Assembly: GCA_002503985.1 (NCBI GenBank)
Contig: DASW01000006.1
Coordinates: 1 to 64,000, forward strand
Length of the DNA stretch: 64,000 bases
Origin: Thermoplasmata archaeon UBA61
Lineage (GTDB): Archaea > Thermoplasmatota > Thermoplasmata > Lutacidiplasmatales > UBA184
Direction of reading: 5' to 3'
Shown here: one piece after another, positions 1-8,831 of the stretch
Position numbering within the stretch: position 1 is the stretch's first letter
Layout: each line of letters begins with the position of its first letter
Made by a program: the position numbers and the translations under genes
Notes under the pieces: model-generated
The model's input: only the letters and a program-made list of their open reading frames with translations
What the model was told of the DNA's origin: nothing
Database searches by the model: none

Positions 1-2
1 CA

Positions 3-410
3 CTACCCCCCTCGGGAGAGGATCTGCAGGATCGCCTCCGCGGGGGCTCCTTTCGCCTGGAAGAGGGCCTCGATCGCCTCCTCGCGCGAGACGTTCGCCT
101 GCTCCATCACGAGGCGGATGTCCTCCTCGGGCGGGCCGCTCGGGGCGGCGGGCGCGGCGGCCGGGGCGGCCCCGGCGCTCGTGGACGGGCCCCCGGCTGA
201 ACGCGGCCGGACCTCGGGGTTGCCCACGACCTGGTAGGTACGGACCCCCTGGACGGTCAGGATCGTCACTTCGGGCGCGCGGAAGACGTGCTCCTTGGTC
301 TTCGTCCGGACGACCACTTCCTCGACGTCCGGCACGTCCTCCGTCGTCATGCCCATACGGCGCATCATCAGCTGCATCTGGCGCGCGTTGCGCGGTCCGC
401 CCGGGATCAT
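3..410 (-). CDS. nac: Archaeal nascent polypeptide-associated complex protein (NAC)
   Basis: Ribosome-associated chaperone of 135 aa that binds nascent chains near the exit tunnel; the archaeal form is a homodimer. A short Met/Arg-rich N-terminus is followed by the NAC beta-barrel (about residues 30-70, with EHVFRAPEVTILTVQG), an Ala/Pro-rich linker, and a C-terminal UBA domain (about 95-135, DIRLVMEQANVSREEAIEAL). Length and domain order match the archaeal family. The ATG is preceded on the minus strand by a good ribosome binding site (AAGGAGG). It lies 13 bases after the CBS-HPF gene, in a run of protein-synthesis genes. The stop codon falls just inside the window. Confidence 0.95.
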   Translation of the reverse strand: MIPGGPRNARQMQLMMRRMGMTTEDVPDVEEVVVRTKTKEHVFRAPEVTILTVQGVRTYQVVGNPEVRPRSAGGPSTSAGAAPAAAPAAPSGPPEEDIRLVMEQANVSREEAIEALFQAKGAPAEAILQILSRGG

Positions 411-423
411 GGAACCTCCTTCT

Positions 424-1677
424 CTACGCTTCTTCGTCGTCGTCCGAAAGGGCGCGGAGCTTCGCCTCGAGGTCCGGGTCCTCCGATACAGCCTCGTCCG
501 GCTCGGGGTGGGAGCCGGTTCGCCGACCTTTGCCGCGGGGCACCTCGCTAACCCGGCGGGTTTGCGCCGTGAGCTCGTCTAGGAGCCCGGCGACTCCGGC
601 CATCAGGTTCCAACCGGTGTGGGAGGCGTAGAAGATCCGGCCCTGCTCGGTGAACAGGCGAGCCTCGACCGTGAGGTCGTTCGTGCGGTGAGTGCCCTGC
701 GGAGCGAAGTGCAGGGTGAGCAGCGTCGGGCGGACGTACCGGGCAATCCGGCGGAGCCCTTTCGCGATGCCCCCGTCGATCTCCGCGATGAGGCCGGCAT
801 CGGCCGACCCGCGAAGGCCCGTGATCTCGACGTAGACGTTCTCGACCCCTTCGGGGTGAACGCCCGGTCGGGCGCGCGAGATGGCGAGGCTCAGGAGGTC
901 GACCTCCCCGACGACGCGGGTCGGTCGGTGGTCCTCGACGACAAAGACGCTCGAGACCTTCTCTCGGGCCATGAGGCGCGCCGCTTCGAGCGCGGAGGAC
1001 CCGAGCGCGATCGTGACCGCGGGGGAGTGCATGATCGACCCGACCTTGACCTCGAGGGCAGAGCGGTTCGCCCGCGCGTCGCGCTTGCCGCCCACGACCG
1101 GTCGCCAGAGGACCTCGCCGAGGTCGGCGATGCCGACGGCGCCCACGATCTTTCCCTTTCGGTCAACGACCGGGAGGGGGTGGTCCTCGAGCAGACGGAG
1201 CTGGGTGACGAGGTTCCGGCACTGGTCGTCCTCGTGGACGACCTCTTCGGCGGAACGGGCGATCGCCTCGACCGTGGGTCCTTCCAGCGAGCGGAAGACC
1301 GCGAGCCCGGGCATCGCGCGAACGAGGTCGGTGCGGCTGATGACGCCGAGAAGCTCCCCGCGACGGCCCACGACGGGCGCCGCCCTCAGGCCGGTCGCCA
1401 GGAGCTGCTCCGCGATCTCCGGGAACGGGGTGGTCGGAAGGATGAGCGGAGGGAGGATCAGGAGGTGCTCGACCTTGGTCGCGAGCGACCAGCGGCCCCG
1501 CCGCGCAATCGACTCGATCGTGAGCATGCCGATGAGCCGGGTGTTCCGCAGCACCGGGATCTCGTGGATCCGGTGCGTGCGCATGAGACCCAGGGCCTTC
1601 GAGATCGGCGCGTCGGCCGGCAGGGTCACGGGACGCCCGGTCATGAGGTCGCTCGCGGAGGGCCAACCAGTTGGCAT
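424..1677 (-). CDS. CBS-domain protein with C-terminal HPF/RaiA-like domain
   Basis: A 417-aa protein with about four consecutive CBS motifs (two Bateman modules, residues ~1-270; for example LMTGRPVTLPADAPISKALG and IMHSPAVTIALGSSALEAAR). The C-terminal domain (~280-375) resembles the ribosome hibernation factor HPF/RaiA fold (VYVEITG, LTVEARLFTEQGRIFYA). An acidic tail follows. CBS pairs bind adenine nucleotides, and HPF-type domains bind the 30S decoding region, so the likely role is an energy-sensing ribosome or stress factor; this is inferred. I chose the ATG at 1677 because upstream residues are low-complexity Arg/Pro and the first CBS repeat begins right after it. It sits between NAC and a RimI-like acetyltransferase. 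Confidence 0.85.
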   Translation of the reverse strand: MPTGWPSASDLMTGRPVTLPADAPISKALGLMRTHRIHEIPVLRNTRLIGMLTIESIARRGRWSLATKVEHLLILPPLILPTTPFPEIAEQLLATGLRAAPVVGRRGELLGVISRTDLVRAMPGLAVFRSLEGPTVEAIARSAEEVVHEDDQCRNLVTQLRLLEDHPLPVVDRKGKIVGAVGIADLGEVLWRPVVGGKRDARANRSALEVKVGSIMHSPAVTIALGSSALEAARLMAREKVSSVFVVEDHRPTRVVGEVDLLSLAISRARPGVHPEGVENVYVEITGLRGSADAGLIAEIDGGIAKGLRRIARYVRPTLLTLHFAPQGTHRTNDLTVEARLFTEQGRIFYASHTGWNLMAGVAGLLDELTAQTRRVSEVPRGKGRRTGSHPEPDEAVSEDPDLEAKLRALSDDDEEA

Positions 1678-1733
1678 AGGTGTGGGGCACCCAGGGGGAA
1701 GGTTTTGAAGCCTACGGCTGGAGGGGTAACGCG

Positions 1734-2216
1734 TTAGCGGAGGTCGCAGGCCATCTGGTAGCCGTTCTCCCCGTCGGAATAGTACGACCGCAGTAGGTCG
1801 ACCACGGAGAACTGGTAGCGGGAGTAGAAGCGGATGGCCGTCGCGTTCGAGACCCGAACCTCGAGGGTCACCCGGCGGAACCCCCTCGCGCGGCACCGCT
1901 CGAGGAACGTCGACATGAGCAGGGTTCCGATCCCCTGGGCCCGGTGCCCGCGCTCGACCGCGAACATCAGCACCCGTGCCTCACCGAGGACCTGGTTCAC
2001 CCCGAGCAGGAAGCCGGCGGGAACGTCCGAAGAGTCGGTCGCCACGAGGAACCCGGTGGGCCACTCCGTCGATAGGGAACCGTACAGCGAAGGGTCGTAG
2101 TGCTCGTGGAGCGCCTCGGCGACGATCGCTCCGACGAACGGAAGGTCGTTCAGGCGGAACTCACGCAGCGTGACCGGGGGGCGGGCGTCGGGGACCGGGG
2201 CCGTCGGAGGGCCCAT
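1734..2216 (-). CDS. rimI: RimI/Ard1-like GNAT N-acetyltransferase
   Basis: A 160-aa single-domain GNAT acetyltransferase. The acetyl-CoA pyrophosphate loop is visible as RGHRAQGIGTLLM (about residues 97-109), followed by RVTLEVRVSNATAIRFYSRY, the typical motif B of the RimI/Naa10 group that acetylates protein N-termini. Substrate specificity cannot be read from sequence. Start ATG 2216 avoids overlap with the PAC2 gene that ends at 2224; an in-frame ATG at 2240 would overlap it. The neighbours on the same strand (PAC2, NAC) fit a protein-maturation role. Confidence 0.85.
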   Translation of the reverse strand: MGPPTAPVPDARPPVTLREFRLNDLPFVGAIVAEALHEHYDPSLYGSLSTEWPTGFLVATDSSDVPAGFLLGVNQVLGEARVLMFAVERGHRAQGIGTLLMSTFLERCRARGFRRVTLEVRVSNATAIRFYSRYQFSVVDLLRSYYSDGENGYQMACDLR

Positions 2217-2223
2217 CGCGGAA

Positions 2224-3000
2224 TCAGCGATACATCTCACCCGGCCCTTCCGGCTCGGCGTTCCGCATGCTCGCGATCGATTCCCGCGTCTGCTGGAGCG
2301 TCTTGCGGACCTCGGACTCGATCTGCCGGGCCTTGTCCCGCAGCGGCTTCGTGTCGAGCACCAGGAGCGGCACGAGCGGGTTGATCGTCTCGATCACCTT
2401 CGCCGCCGCCCGGGCATCCGGATAATCCTTGTGAGCCTGAGCGACCAGACAGAGGACCGGGATCGTCCGCGCGATCGCGCCTAGGAGGAGACCGCCCGCG
2501 AGGCCGGTCACCACACCGCTCGCGGCGTCGAAGCGGTACTTCTCGAGGAGCGAGGTCGCAGCTCGGTTCGCCATCGCGACCACCCGGGCGTCCCCCCGAG
2601 CCTCTCCTTCGATCGGCTGGCCCTCCACTGCGACGATGAGCTGGATCCCCTTCGCCTCGGCCCAGTCGAGGAGGGCGCGTCCGATGGTGTTCAGCATGGA
2701 CACGGGAGGCTGGATGTCCGAGAGGACCACCAAGAGCTGGTCGCACGAGCGGTCGACGCCGCAGACGATCTTGCTCGCGTAGAAGCGGACCGGGGCGCTG
2801 ACGATTCCCTCCTCCATGATCACCGTCGGCGGGAACTTCTCGCTGGTCATGTACGCGACCAGCGTCATGTCGAGCGAATGCACGAGGTAGGACGCGGCGA
2901 CCGACCCGACGAGGCCGTGCGTCGGGAACCCGACCACCATCATCGCGCCCGTAAGCGGCTCGTCCCGGGTGTCCACGATATGGACCTCGGAAGCCGTCAT
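2224..3000 (-). CDS. PAC2-family proteasome assembly chaperone homologue
   Basis: A 258-aa PAC2-family protein (archaeal PbaA/PbaB-like relatives of eukaryotic proteasome assembly chaperones). Family features are the N-terminal GAMMVVGFPTHGLVGSVAA segment, the EEGIVSAPVRFY stretch, and the central TGLAGGLLLGA loop with a downstream CLVAQAHKDYPDARAA helix. The C-terminal helix is charged. It probably assists assembly of the 20S proteasome or a related hollow complex; the exact partner is unknown. It is first in the minus-strand run towards NAC and diverges from the UDP-sulfoquinovose synthase gene. Confidence 0.88.
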   Translation of the reverse strand: MTASEVHIVDTRDEPLTGAMMVVGFPTHGLVGSVAASYLVHSLDMTLVAYMTSEKFPPTVIMEEGIVSAPVRFYASKIVCGVDRSCDQLLVVLSDIQPPVSMLNTIGRALLDWAEAKGIQLIVAVEGQPIEGEARGDARVVAMANRAATSLLEKYRFDAASGVVTGLAGGLLLGAIARTIPVLCLVAQAHKDYPDARAAAKVIETINPLVPLLVLDTKPLRDKARQIESEVRKTLQQTRESIASMRNAEPEGPGEMYR

Positions 3001-3088
3001 TCGGACCGACCCTGAGGGCTACCTCGAAGAGGGCCCACCTCGACCCCGTTTATGCTCCTTTGGGCTCGGCTCCGGGCGGCCCGTTCAT

Positions 3089-3098
3089 CTTTTAAACC
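3089..3098 (+). promoter_or_regulatory. TATA-like box upstream of UDP-sulfoquinovose synthase
   Basis: The AT-rich patch CTTTTAAACC stands out in GC-rich sequence about 35 bases before the ATG at 3128. The predicted transcription start is near 3119-3120, giving a very short leader. Confidence 0.5.
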
Positions 3099-3127
3099 GG
3101 ACCGGTCCATGATTTAGACACGAAACC

Positions 3128-4378
3128 ATGAAGGTCATCGTAACCGGCATCGATGGGTACTCTGGCTGGCCGCTCGCCCTCCACCTCCTCGCTCGGGGCC
3201 ACGAAGTGGTCGGCGTCGACAACTTTGTGACGCGGCGCCGGGTCAAGGAGGTCGGCTCCTGGTCGGCCACGCCCATCCCCTCGTTCCCCGCGCGCCAGAA
3301 GGCGGTCAAGGAGATCCTCGGGAAGGAGATCGGGTTCTACCGCGGCAGCGTCTGCGACTACCAGTTCGTCCACAACCTCCTCGAGCAGGAGAAGCCCGAC
3401 TCGATCGTCCACCTCGCCGAGCAGCGGAGCGCACCCTACTCGATGATCGACGTGCACCACGCGGTCACGACCCAGGTCGAGAACCTCACGGGCACGCTCA
3501 ACCTCCTCTACGCGATCCGCGACACCTGCCCCCGAGCCCACCTCGTGAAGATGGGAACGATGGGCGAGTACGGGACCCCCAACACCGACATCCCCGAGGG
3601 GATGTTCGAGATGGAGTACCACGGCCGGAAGGACTACCTTCCGTTCCCCCGCCAGGCGGGCTCCTGGTACCACTGGAGCAAGGTCTTCGACTCGGGGGAC
3701 GTCATGTACGCCTCCAAGATCTTCGGGATCGCCGCGACCGACGTCATGCAGGGCGTCATCTACGGGATCCGGACGCAGGAGATCAGCGACCGGCGGCTCC
3801 TCACGCGGTTCGATTTCGACGAGACGTGGGGAACGGCGCTCAACCGGTTCATCGCCCAGGCCGTGCTGGGACTCCCGATCACCGCCTACGGAAAGGGCGA
3901 GCAACGGCGCGGGTTCATCGCGCTCGAGGACTCGATGCAGTCGCTCCGCCTCGCGGTGGAGAACCCCGCGCAGCCGGGGGAGTACCGCGTGTTCAACCAG
4001 TTCGACGCGGCCTACTCCGTCAACGAGCTCGCGGAGACCACGGCTCGGGTCGCGAAGGAGTTCCACCTTTCGCCGGTCATCGAGCACCCTCCCGACCCGC
4101 GGGTCGAGGCCGAGCAGCACTACTACAACCCGATCCACGAGCACCTTCCGAAGCTCGGGTACCATCGGACCCGGGACCTCGAAGAGGTCATCCGGGAGAT
4201 CTTCCACGACCTCATCCATTACCGGCGTCGACTCGAGGCCCGGCGCTACGTCGTTCAGCCGACCGTCCAGTGGCGGTCGGTCGACAGCCGCCCGGCGATC
4301 GACGGTCGGGTCCCTCACGCGCATCCGCCCGCCTCGCCGGTCCCCGGTGAGCCGGCGTCCGAGGGCCCCTCGGCCTGA
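3128..4378 (+). CDS. agl3: UDP-sulfoquinovose synthase (SQD1/Agl3 family)
   Basis: A 416-aa extended short-chain dehydrogenase. It has an N-terminal NAD site (VTGIDGYSGWPLALHL), the catalytic YHWSK Tyr-Lys pair, and the SQD1-characteristic stretches HLAEQRSAPYSMID, MGTMGEYGTPN and MQGVIYGIRT. Length matches plant SQD1 and Sulfolobus Agl3, which convert UDP-glucose plus sulfite to UDP-sulfoquinovose for sulfolipid or S-layer glycans. The final ~25 residues are a Pro-rich tail. A UTP-hexose-1-phosphate nucleotidyltransferase follows after 8 bases and would supply UDP-glucose; glycosyltransferases lie 2 kb downstream. The sulfite requirement is notable given the dsr genes at 20-25 kb. Confidence 0.9.
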   Translation: MKVIVTGIDGYSGWPLALHLLARGHEVVGVDNFVTRRRVKEVGSWSATPIPSFPARQKAVKEILGKEIGFYRGSVCDYQFVHNLLEQEKPDSIVHLAEQRSAPYSMIDVHHAVTTQVENLTGTLNLLYAIRDTCPRAHLVKMGTMGEYGTPNTDIPEGMFEMEYHGRKDYLPFPRQAGSWYHWSKVFDSGDVMYASKIFGIAATDVMQGVIYGIRTQEISDRRLLTRFDFDETWGTALNRFIAQAVLGLPITAYGKGEQRRGFIALEDSMQSLRLAVENPAQPGEYRVFNQFDAAYSVNELAETTARVAKEFHLSPVIEHPPDPRVEAEQHYYNPIHEHLPKLGYHRTRDLEEVIREIFHDLIHYRRRLEARRYVVQPTVQWRSVDSRPAIDGRVPHAHPPASPVPGEPASEGPSA

Positions 4379-4386
4379 GCCCCGTT

Positions 4387-5265
4387 ATGGAAGCGGTCGT
4401 CACCCTCGCGGGTGAAGGCACCCGCATGCTTCCCTGGAGTCGGGGGCTTCGGAAGGAGTTCCTCCCTCTCTACGACCGGGGCGGCGACGGCCAGTTGGTG
4501 CTGAAGCCCGTCGCCCACCTGGTCGTCGAAACGCTCGTCGCCGCCGACTCTGTCCACCTTACCATCGTCCACCAACCGCGGGACGCGGAGGCGGTCCGGA
4601 ACTACTTCACCGTCGACCCGAAGTTCCTTCACCGGCACCGTCACCACGGCGAGCGGCTGAACGAGACCCGACGCTTCTACGACACCCTCGGTCGTCTTCG
4701 CATCTCCTTCGTGGTCCAGCCGCGGCCGAAAGGGTTCGGCGATGCGGTCGCCTATGCCAAGGAGTCCGTCGGGGGCCAGCGGTTCTTCCTCCACGGAGGG
4801 GACGCGCTCCTCCTCGAACCCCACCGGGGGCGCCTCCTTCGGGCGATGGGAGCGGTTCTCGAACGGGATGGGCTCGATGCCGTGCTTCTCGTCCGAAAGG
4901 TGGCCGACCCGCGGCGCTACGGAGTGATCGAAGGCCGCCCCGGGCCCTCGGTACACGGCATCCGTCGCCTCGATGTCACGGCGATCGTCGAGAAGCCCGA
5001 GCGGCCGAAGAGCCATTGGGCGGCGACCGCGGTGTACGCGTTCCATCCCTCGATCTTCGCGGCGCTCGAGAAGGTCCGCAGGTCCCAGCACCCCCGGGAG
5101 CTCGAGCTCACCGACGGGATCCGGTACCTCATCGCGAATGGGGGACGGGTGGCGAGCCTCATCCTGACCCCTCGGCTGGGGGAGTGGTGGTCGGTGGGCT
5201 CCCCCGAAGGGTACGGCCGGGCGCTCGCTCAGACCCACAGGGTCGCTTCGCGGCCGCCCCCCTAA
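4387..5265 (+). CDS. UTP--glucose-1-phosphate uridylyltransferase-like nucleotidyltransferase
   Basis: A 292-aa NTP_transferase with an N-terminal signature variant LAGEGTRMLPWSRGLRKEFLPL (the usual GxGTRxxP...K pattern), the GalU-like HQPRDAEAVRNYF and QPRPKGFGDAV segments, and the HGGDALL metal-binding aspartate region. Size and order match bacterial and archaeal GalU. It sits 8 bases after the UDP-sulfoquinovose synthase gene in the same direction, so the likely product is UDP-glucose for that enzyme. The exact sugar is inferred. Confidence 0.85.
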   Translation: MEAVVTLAGEGTRMLPWSRGLRKEFLPLYDRGGDGQLVLKPVAHLVVETLVAADSVHLTIVHQPRDAEAVRNYFTVDPKFLHRHRHHGERLNETRRFYDTLGRLRISFVVQPRPKGFGDAVAYAKESVGGQRFFLHGGDALLLEPHRGRLLRAMGAVLERDGLDAVLLVRKVADPRRYGVIEGRPGPSVHGIRRLDVTAIVEKPERPKSHWAATAVYAFHPSIFAALEKVRRSQHPRELELTDGIRYLIANGGRVASLILTPRLGEWWSVGSPEGYGRALAQTHRVASRPPP

Positions 5266-5348
5266 CCGCACCGTTAAGACGCGCCGGAGCCTACCGGAAG
5301 ACGCTCGTCACCGGGTCCGAGCAAGGACGGTGAGAGGGTACAGTTCCG

Positions 5349-6428
5349 ATGAAGCGGCAGATGGTTGACATGCTCTCGGAGCTCGTCAAGATCCCGAGCG
5401 ACCCGTTCTCCGACAAGCAGGAGGTGCTCGACTACGTCCAGTCGTTCACCGACCAGATCCACATGCGCAACACGCTCTTCGGCGACCCGCAGGCCCCGGC
5501 GCTCCTGGCGGAGTCGGGCCAAGGCGGGGTAGTGCTCTCCGGGCACCTCGACACGCCGCCCGTGGGCGACTACTGGAGCTTCTCCCAGAGCCAGCTCGCC
5601 TCGGGCCGCATGTACGGCCGCGGCGCCGCGGACATGAAAGGCACGGTGGTCGCGATGCTCGACGCGGCCCAGGACCTGGTCGCCCGAAAGATCCCCGTCG
5701 TCCTCGCGTTCACGACCGACGAGGAGACGTCGATGCAGGGAGCGATGGCCCTCGCGAAGACGCTCCCGCTGCGGCGGGCGAAGGCCGTCGTCGTGGGCGA
5801 GCCGACGGGACTGCGCGTCGCCTACGCCGAGAAGGGCGTCCTCGACCTCGCGATCGAGACCCGCGGCAAGGCCGCGCACGGCGCGATGCCGCATCTCGGC
5901 GAGAACGCCATCGGTAAGATGATGCGCATCCTCCGCGGGCTCGAGTCGTTCAAGGGCCGCATCGCCCACCCCGAGCTCGGGATGGTCACCCTCAACATCG
6001 GCACGTTCCAAGGGGGGACCCGGATCAACGTCGTTCCGAACAAGTGTACCTCCGAGGTCGACATCCGGTTCCCGCCGCCGTACACCCCCGACCAGCTCTA
6101 CCACGAGATCGAGGAGCACCTGCGCCGGATCAAGACCCCGTTCACGCTCCGCCGCATCCTCACGATGCCCGCGGTCCAGATCGACCCGAACTCCGAGCAC
6201 GTGAAGCTCCTGCGCGACGTCGCGCAGGCCGAGACCGCGGTGCTCGCCCACGCGTCGGAAGCGGTCCACTACACTCAGGTGAACCCGCGCGTCGTCATCT
6301 TCGGGGCGGGGGAGGAGGAGCTCTCCCACCAGGCGAACGAGTACGTCAAGATCGAGTCGGTCGCCCGCGCCACCGAGGTCTACAAGAAGTACGCCCAGCG
6401 CCTCGCCTCGATGCGAACCCTCTCGTGA
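5349..6428 (+). CDS. M20-family metallopeptidase/deacylase (ArgE/DapE-like)
   Basis: A 359-aa M20 protein. The first zinc site SGHLDTPPV, the second GRGAADMKG, the catalytic DEETSMQG and VVVGEPTG are all visible, followed by the dimerisation domain (about residues 165-275, GKAAHGAMP) and a C-terminal EEELSHQANEYVKIE zinc-ligand segment. Related enzymes are succinyl-diaminopimelate desuccinylases, acetylornithine deacetylases and LysK-type hydrolases; substrate is not determinable here. The gene follows the sugar-nucleotide pair after 83 bases, and a TATA-like CCGTTAAGAC near 5270-5279 suggests its own transcript. Confidence 0.88.
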   Translation: MKRQMVDMLSELVKIPSDPFSDKQEVLDYVQSFTDQIHMRNTLFGDPQAPALLAESGQGGVVLSGHLDTPPVGDYWSFSQSQLASGRMYGRGAADMKGTVVAMLDAAQDLVARKIPVVLAFTTDEETSMQGAMALAKTLPLRRAKAVVVGEPTGLRVAYAEKGVLDLAIETRGKAAHGAMPHLGENAIGKMMRILRGLESFKGRIAHPELGMVTLNIGTFQGGTRINVVPNKCTSEVDIRFPPPYTPDQLYHEIEEHLRRIKTPFTLRRILTMPAVQIDPNSEHVKLLRDVAQAETAVLAHASEAVHYTQVNPRVVIFGAGEEELSHQANEYVKIESVARATEVYKKYAQRLASMRTLS

Positions 6429-6492
6429 CGGCGCTGCCGCGTCCGCTCCTCCCGCCCGGACCGTCAAGTAAGGGCAGCGCTACACGGTCGCC

Positions 6493-7677
6493 GTGAAGGT
6501 CGCTCAGCTCGCGACCCGCTACCCGCCCGCCCCGGGAGGGGTCGAACGGCACGTGGCGGAGGTCGCGCCCCGCCTCCACGCGCGCGGCCACACGGTCGAC
6601 GTCTACACGAGCGACCTCTACCGCGAGTTCCCGGCGATGGAGCGGCTCGCCCCGAGCGTCCCGCGCGAGGAGCAGACCGCGTGGGGCAGAGTCCACCGCC
6701 TCCCGGTCTGGTCGCTTCCCGGAGAGCTCCACTACACGTTCTTCCGAAACCTCACCCAAGCGCTCGCCCGGGACCGACCCGAGGTCGTCCATGCCCACAC
6801 GTACGGGACCAACCAGGTGGCGGCCGCGAGCCGTCACCACCGCCGTTTCGGGACCCCGTTCGTCCTCACGGCCCACTTCCACCCGATCTGGTCGATCGAG
6901 GGCGGCTGGCTGCGCCACCGCCTCCGGGGGTTCTACGACCGACGGGTCGCGGGCGGCGTCGTTCGAAACGCCTCCCGAATCATCGTGCAGACGCACGAGG
7001 AGGAGCGCCTCCTCCGGTCGCTCGGCCTGAAGCTCCCTCCGCTCGAGATCGTTCCGCCGGGCTACCGCCCGCTGCCGCCCCCCGGCCCCGGAAGTCCCTC
7101 GTTCTCGGAACGGTTCCACATTCCGGGGCCGTTCGTTCTGTTCGTGGGACGCCTAGCCTCGAACAAGGGCCTCCTCGACCTCGCCGAAGCGTTCGCTGTC
7201 CTGGGTAAGACCGACCGCTCCGCCCAGCTCGTCATCGTAGGAGAGGACGGGGGCCAGCGCGCGGCCGTCGAAGCTCGGGCGAAGGCGCTCGGGGTCTCGG
7301 ACCGGGTCCATCTCGTGGGGCACGTCGACGACGACGCCCTCCTATCGGCCGCCTACCGCGAGGCCCGCGTCACGGTCCTTCCGAGCGAGTACGAGGCGTT
7401 CGGCCTCGTCCTCCTGGAATCCTTGGCGGCGGGCACGCCGGTCGTCGCCTCGCGCGTCGGGGGCATCCCCGAATTCGTCGAGGACGGAAAGGCCGGGCTC
7501 CTGGTTCCGCCGAAGTCGCCCGCCGCGCTCGCGGAGGCCATCGGTCGGGTCTGGTCGGACCGGGACCTCGCGCGCCGACTCGGGGAGTACGGGCGTGACC
7601 GGGTCGTTCCCCGATACCAATGGGACGGGGTCGTCGACCGGCTCGATGCCCTCTATCGGGAGGTCGCGGGCCGGTGA
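6493..7677 (+). CDS. GT4-family glycosyltransferase
   Basis: A 394-aa GT-B fold glycosyltransferase. The N-terminal acceptor half carries YPPAPGGVERHVAE. The C-terminal nucleotide-sugar half shows FVGRLASNKGLLDL, and PSEYEAFGLVLLESLAAGTP holds the EX7E motif of retaining GT4 enzymes. It starts with GTG at 6493. Its last bases overlap the next GT4 gene by GTGA, so the two are probably translationally coupled and act in one glycan or glycolipid pathway. The sugar and acceptor are unknown. Confidence 0.9.
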   Translation: MKVAQLATRYPPAPGGVERHVAEVAPRLHARGHTVDVYTSDLYREFPAMERLAPSVPREEQTAWGRVHRLPVWSLPGELHYTFFRNLTQALARDRPEVVHAHTYGTNQVAAASRHHRRFGTPFVLTAHFHPIWSIEGGWLRHRLRGFYDRRVAGGVVRNASRIIVQTHEEERLLRSLGLKLPPLEIVPPGYRPLPPPGPGSPSFSERFHIPGPFVLFVGRLASNKGLLDLAEAFAVLGKTDRSAQLVIVGEDGGQRAAVEARAKALGVSDRVHLVGHVDDDALLSAAYREARVTVLPSEYEAFGLVLLESLAAGTPVVASRVGGIPEFVEDGKAGLLVPPKSPAALAEAIGRVWSDRDLARRLGEYGRDRVVPRYQWDGVVDRLDALYREVAGR

Positions 7678-8831
7678 GGGTGGCCCACGTCCTGCTGCGA
7701 TTCGACGCTCCGGGCGGGGTCGAGACGAACGTCCGGGAGGTCACGCGGCGGCTCCGCGCGGCCGGCGAGGACGTGGAGGTCTATGCGAGCGACCTCTACG
7801 ACGAGGGACGCTGGGAACGGCGGTCGGACTACGCCCCGGTCGTGGACGGAGTCCCTGTGCACCGGTTCCCGGTGCGGAAGCGCCTCATCCCCGGCCTCAC
7901 GATGCCGATGATGGTCGGGCTCATCGACTCCCTCTCGGAGAGTGGGGCGGACGTGATCCACGCCCACTCTCACCGCTACGGACACGTGCTCGAGGCGGCC
8001 GTCGTCGCGGAGCGGCTCGGGATCCCGCTCGTGGTGTCGACGCACTACCATCCGGCGGGGCCACGCGAGCCTCGCCTGAAGCGAGGCCTCCTGCGGGTCC
8101 AGGACGTCCTCTTCGGCATGACCGCCTACCGGGTGGCCCGTGCCCTCGTGGTGCAGACCGACCAGGAAGCGGCCCTCATCCGAGAATTCGCCCCCGCGAA
8201 GAAGCTCCGCACGATCCCGCCGGGGATCGACCTAGCGGCGTGGTCGACCCCCGACGCCGACCGGCCCGTGGGACTCGACCTCCCCGAGGGGTACTTCCTC
8301 TTTGTCGGGCGTGTGGCCCCGAACAAGGGCCTCCCGATCCTGCTCGACGCGCTCGCTCGGCTCGACCCGAGCGCTCGGAGGCCGCTCGTGTTCATGGGCC
8401 GGGATTGGGGCGAACGACCCCGGCTGGAAGCGCGCGCCCGCGAGCTCGGCATCGCCGACCAGGTCCGGTTCCTCGGGCACGTCGAGAGCGCGTCCGCCTA
8501 CCGGGGAGTGGTGCGAGGGGCGCGCGCGCTCGTGCTCGCGTCCGAATGGGAGGCGTTCGGTCTCGTCCTTCTCGAGGCGATGGTCGCCGGAACGCCTATC
8601 GTCGCGACCGCCGTCGGCGGCGTTCCGGAAGTGCTCGACGGCGGCCGCGCGGGCCGCCTCGTCCCGTACGGGGACCCGGTCGCCCTGGCCGGGGCGCTGC
8701 GCTCCGTGGTCGAGGACGCGGGGGAGACCCAGCGGCTTCTAGCCGCGGCGAGCGAGCGCGTGCGCGCCTTCGACTGGTCGGTGACGGTCGACCGCCACCG
8801 GGCGCTCTACCGAGAGGTCACGCGCCGCTGA
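7674..8831 (+). CDS. GT4-family glycosyltransferase (second of pair)
   Basis: A 385-aa GT-B glycosyltransferase clearly paralogous to its upstream neighbour. It has DAPGGVETNVREVTRRL at the N-terminus, FVGRVAPNKGLPIL at the domain junction, and SEWEAFGLVLLEAMVAGTP with the EX7E motif. Start GTG 7674 overlaps the preceding TGA (GTGA); the longer ORF from 7620 only adds residues antiparallel to the neighbour's end and is rejected. Likely function is successive sugar transfer with the preceding enzyme. The 3' end faces the aminotransferase gene on the other strand. Confidence 0.9.
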   Translation: MRVAHVLLRFDAPGGVETNVREVTRRLRAAGEDVEVYASDLYDEGRWERRSDYAPVVDGVPVHRFPVRKRLIPGLTMPMMVGLIDSLSESGADVIHAHSHRYGHVLEAAVVAERLGIPLVVSTHYHPAGPREPRLKRGLLRVQDVLFGMTAYRVARALVVQTDQEAALIREFAPAKKLRTIPPGIDLAAWSTPDADRPVGLDLPEGYFLFVGRVAPNKGLPILLDALARLDPSARRPLVFMGRDWGERPRLEARARELGIADQVRFLGHVESASAYRGVVRGARALVLASEWEAFGLVLLEAMVAGTPIVATAVGGVPEVLDGGRAGRLVPYGDPVALAGALRSVVEDAGETQRLLAAASERVRAFDWSVTVDRHRALYREVTRR

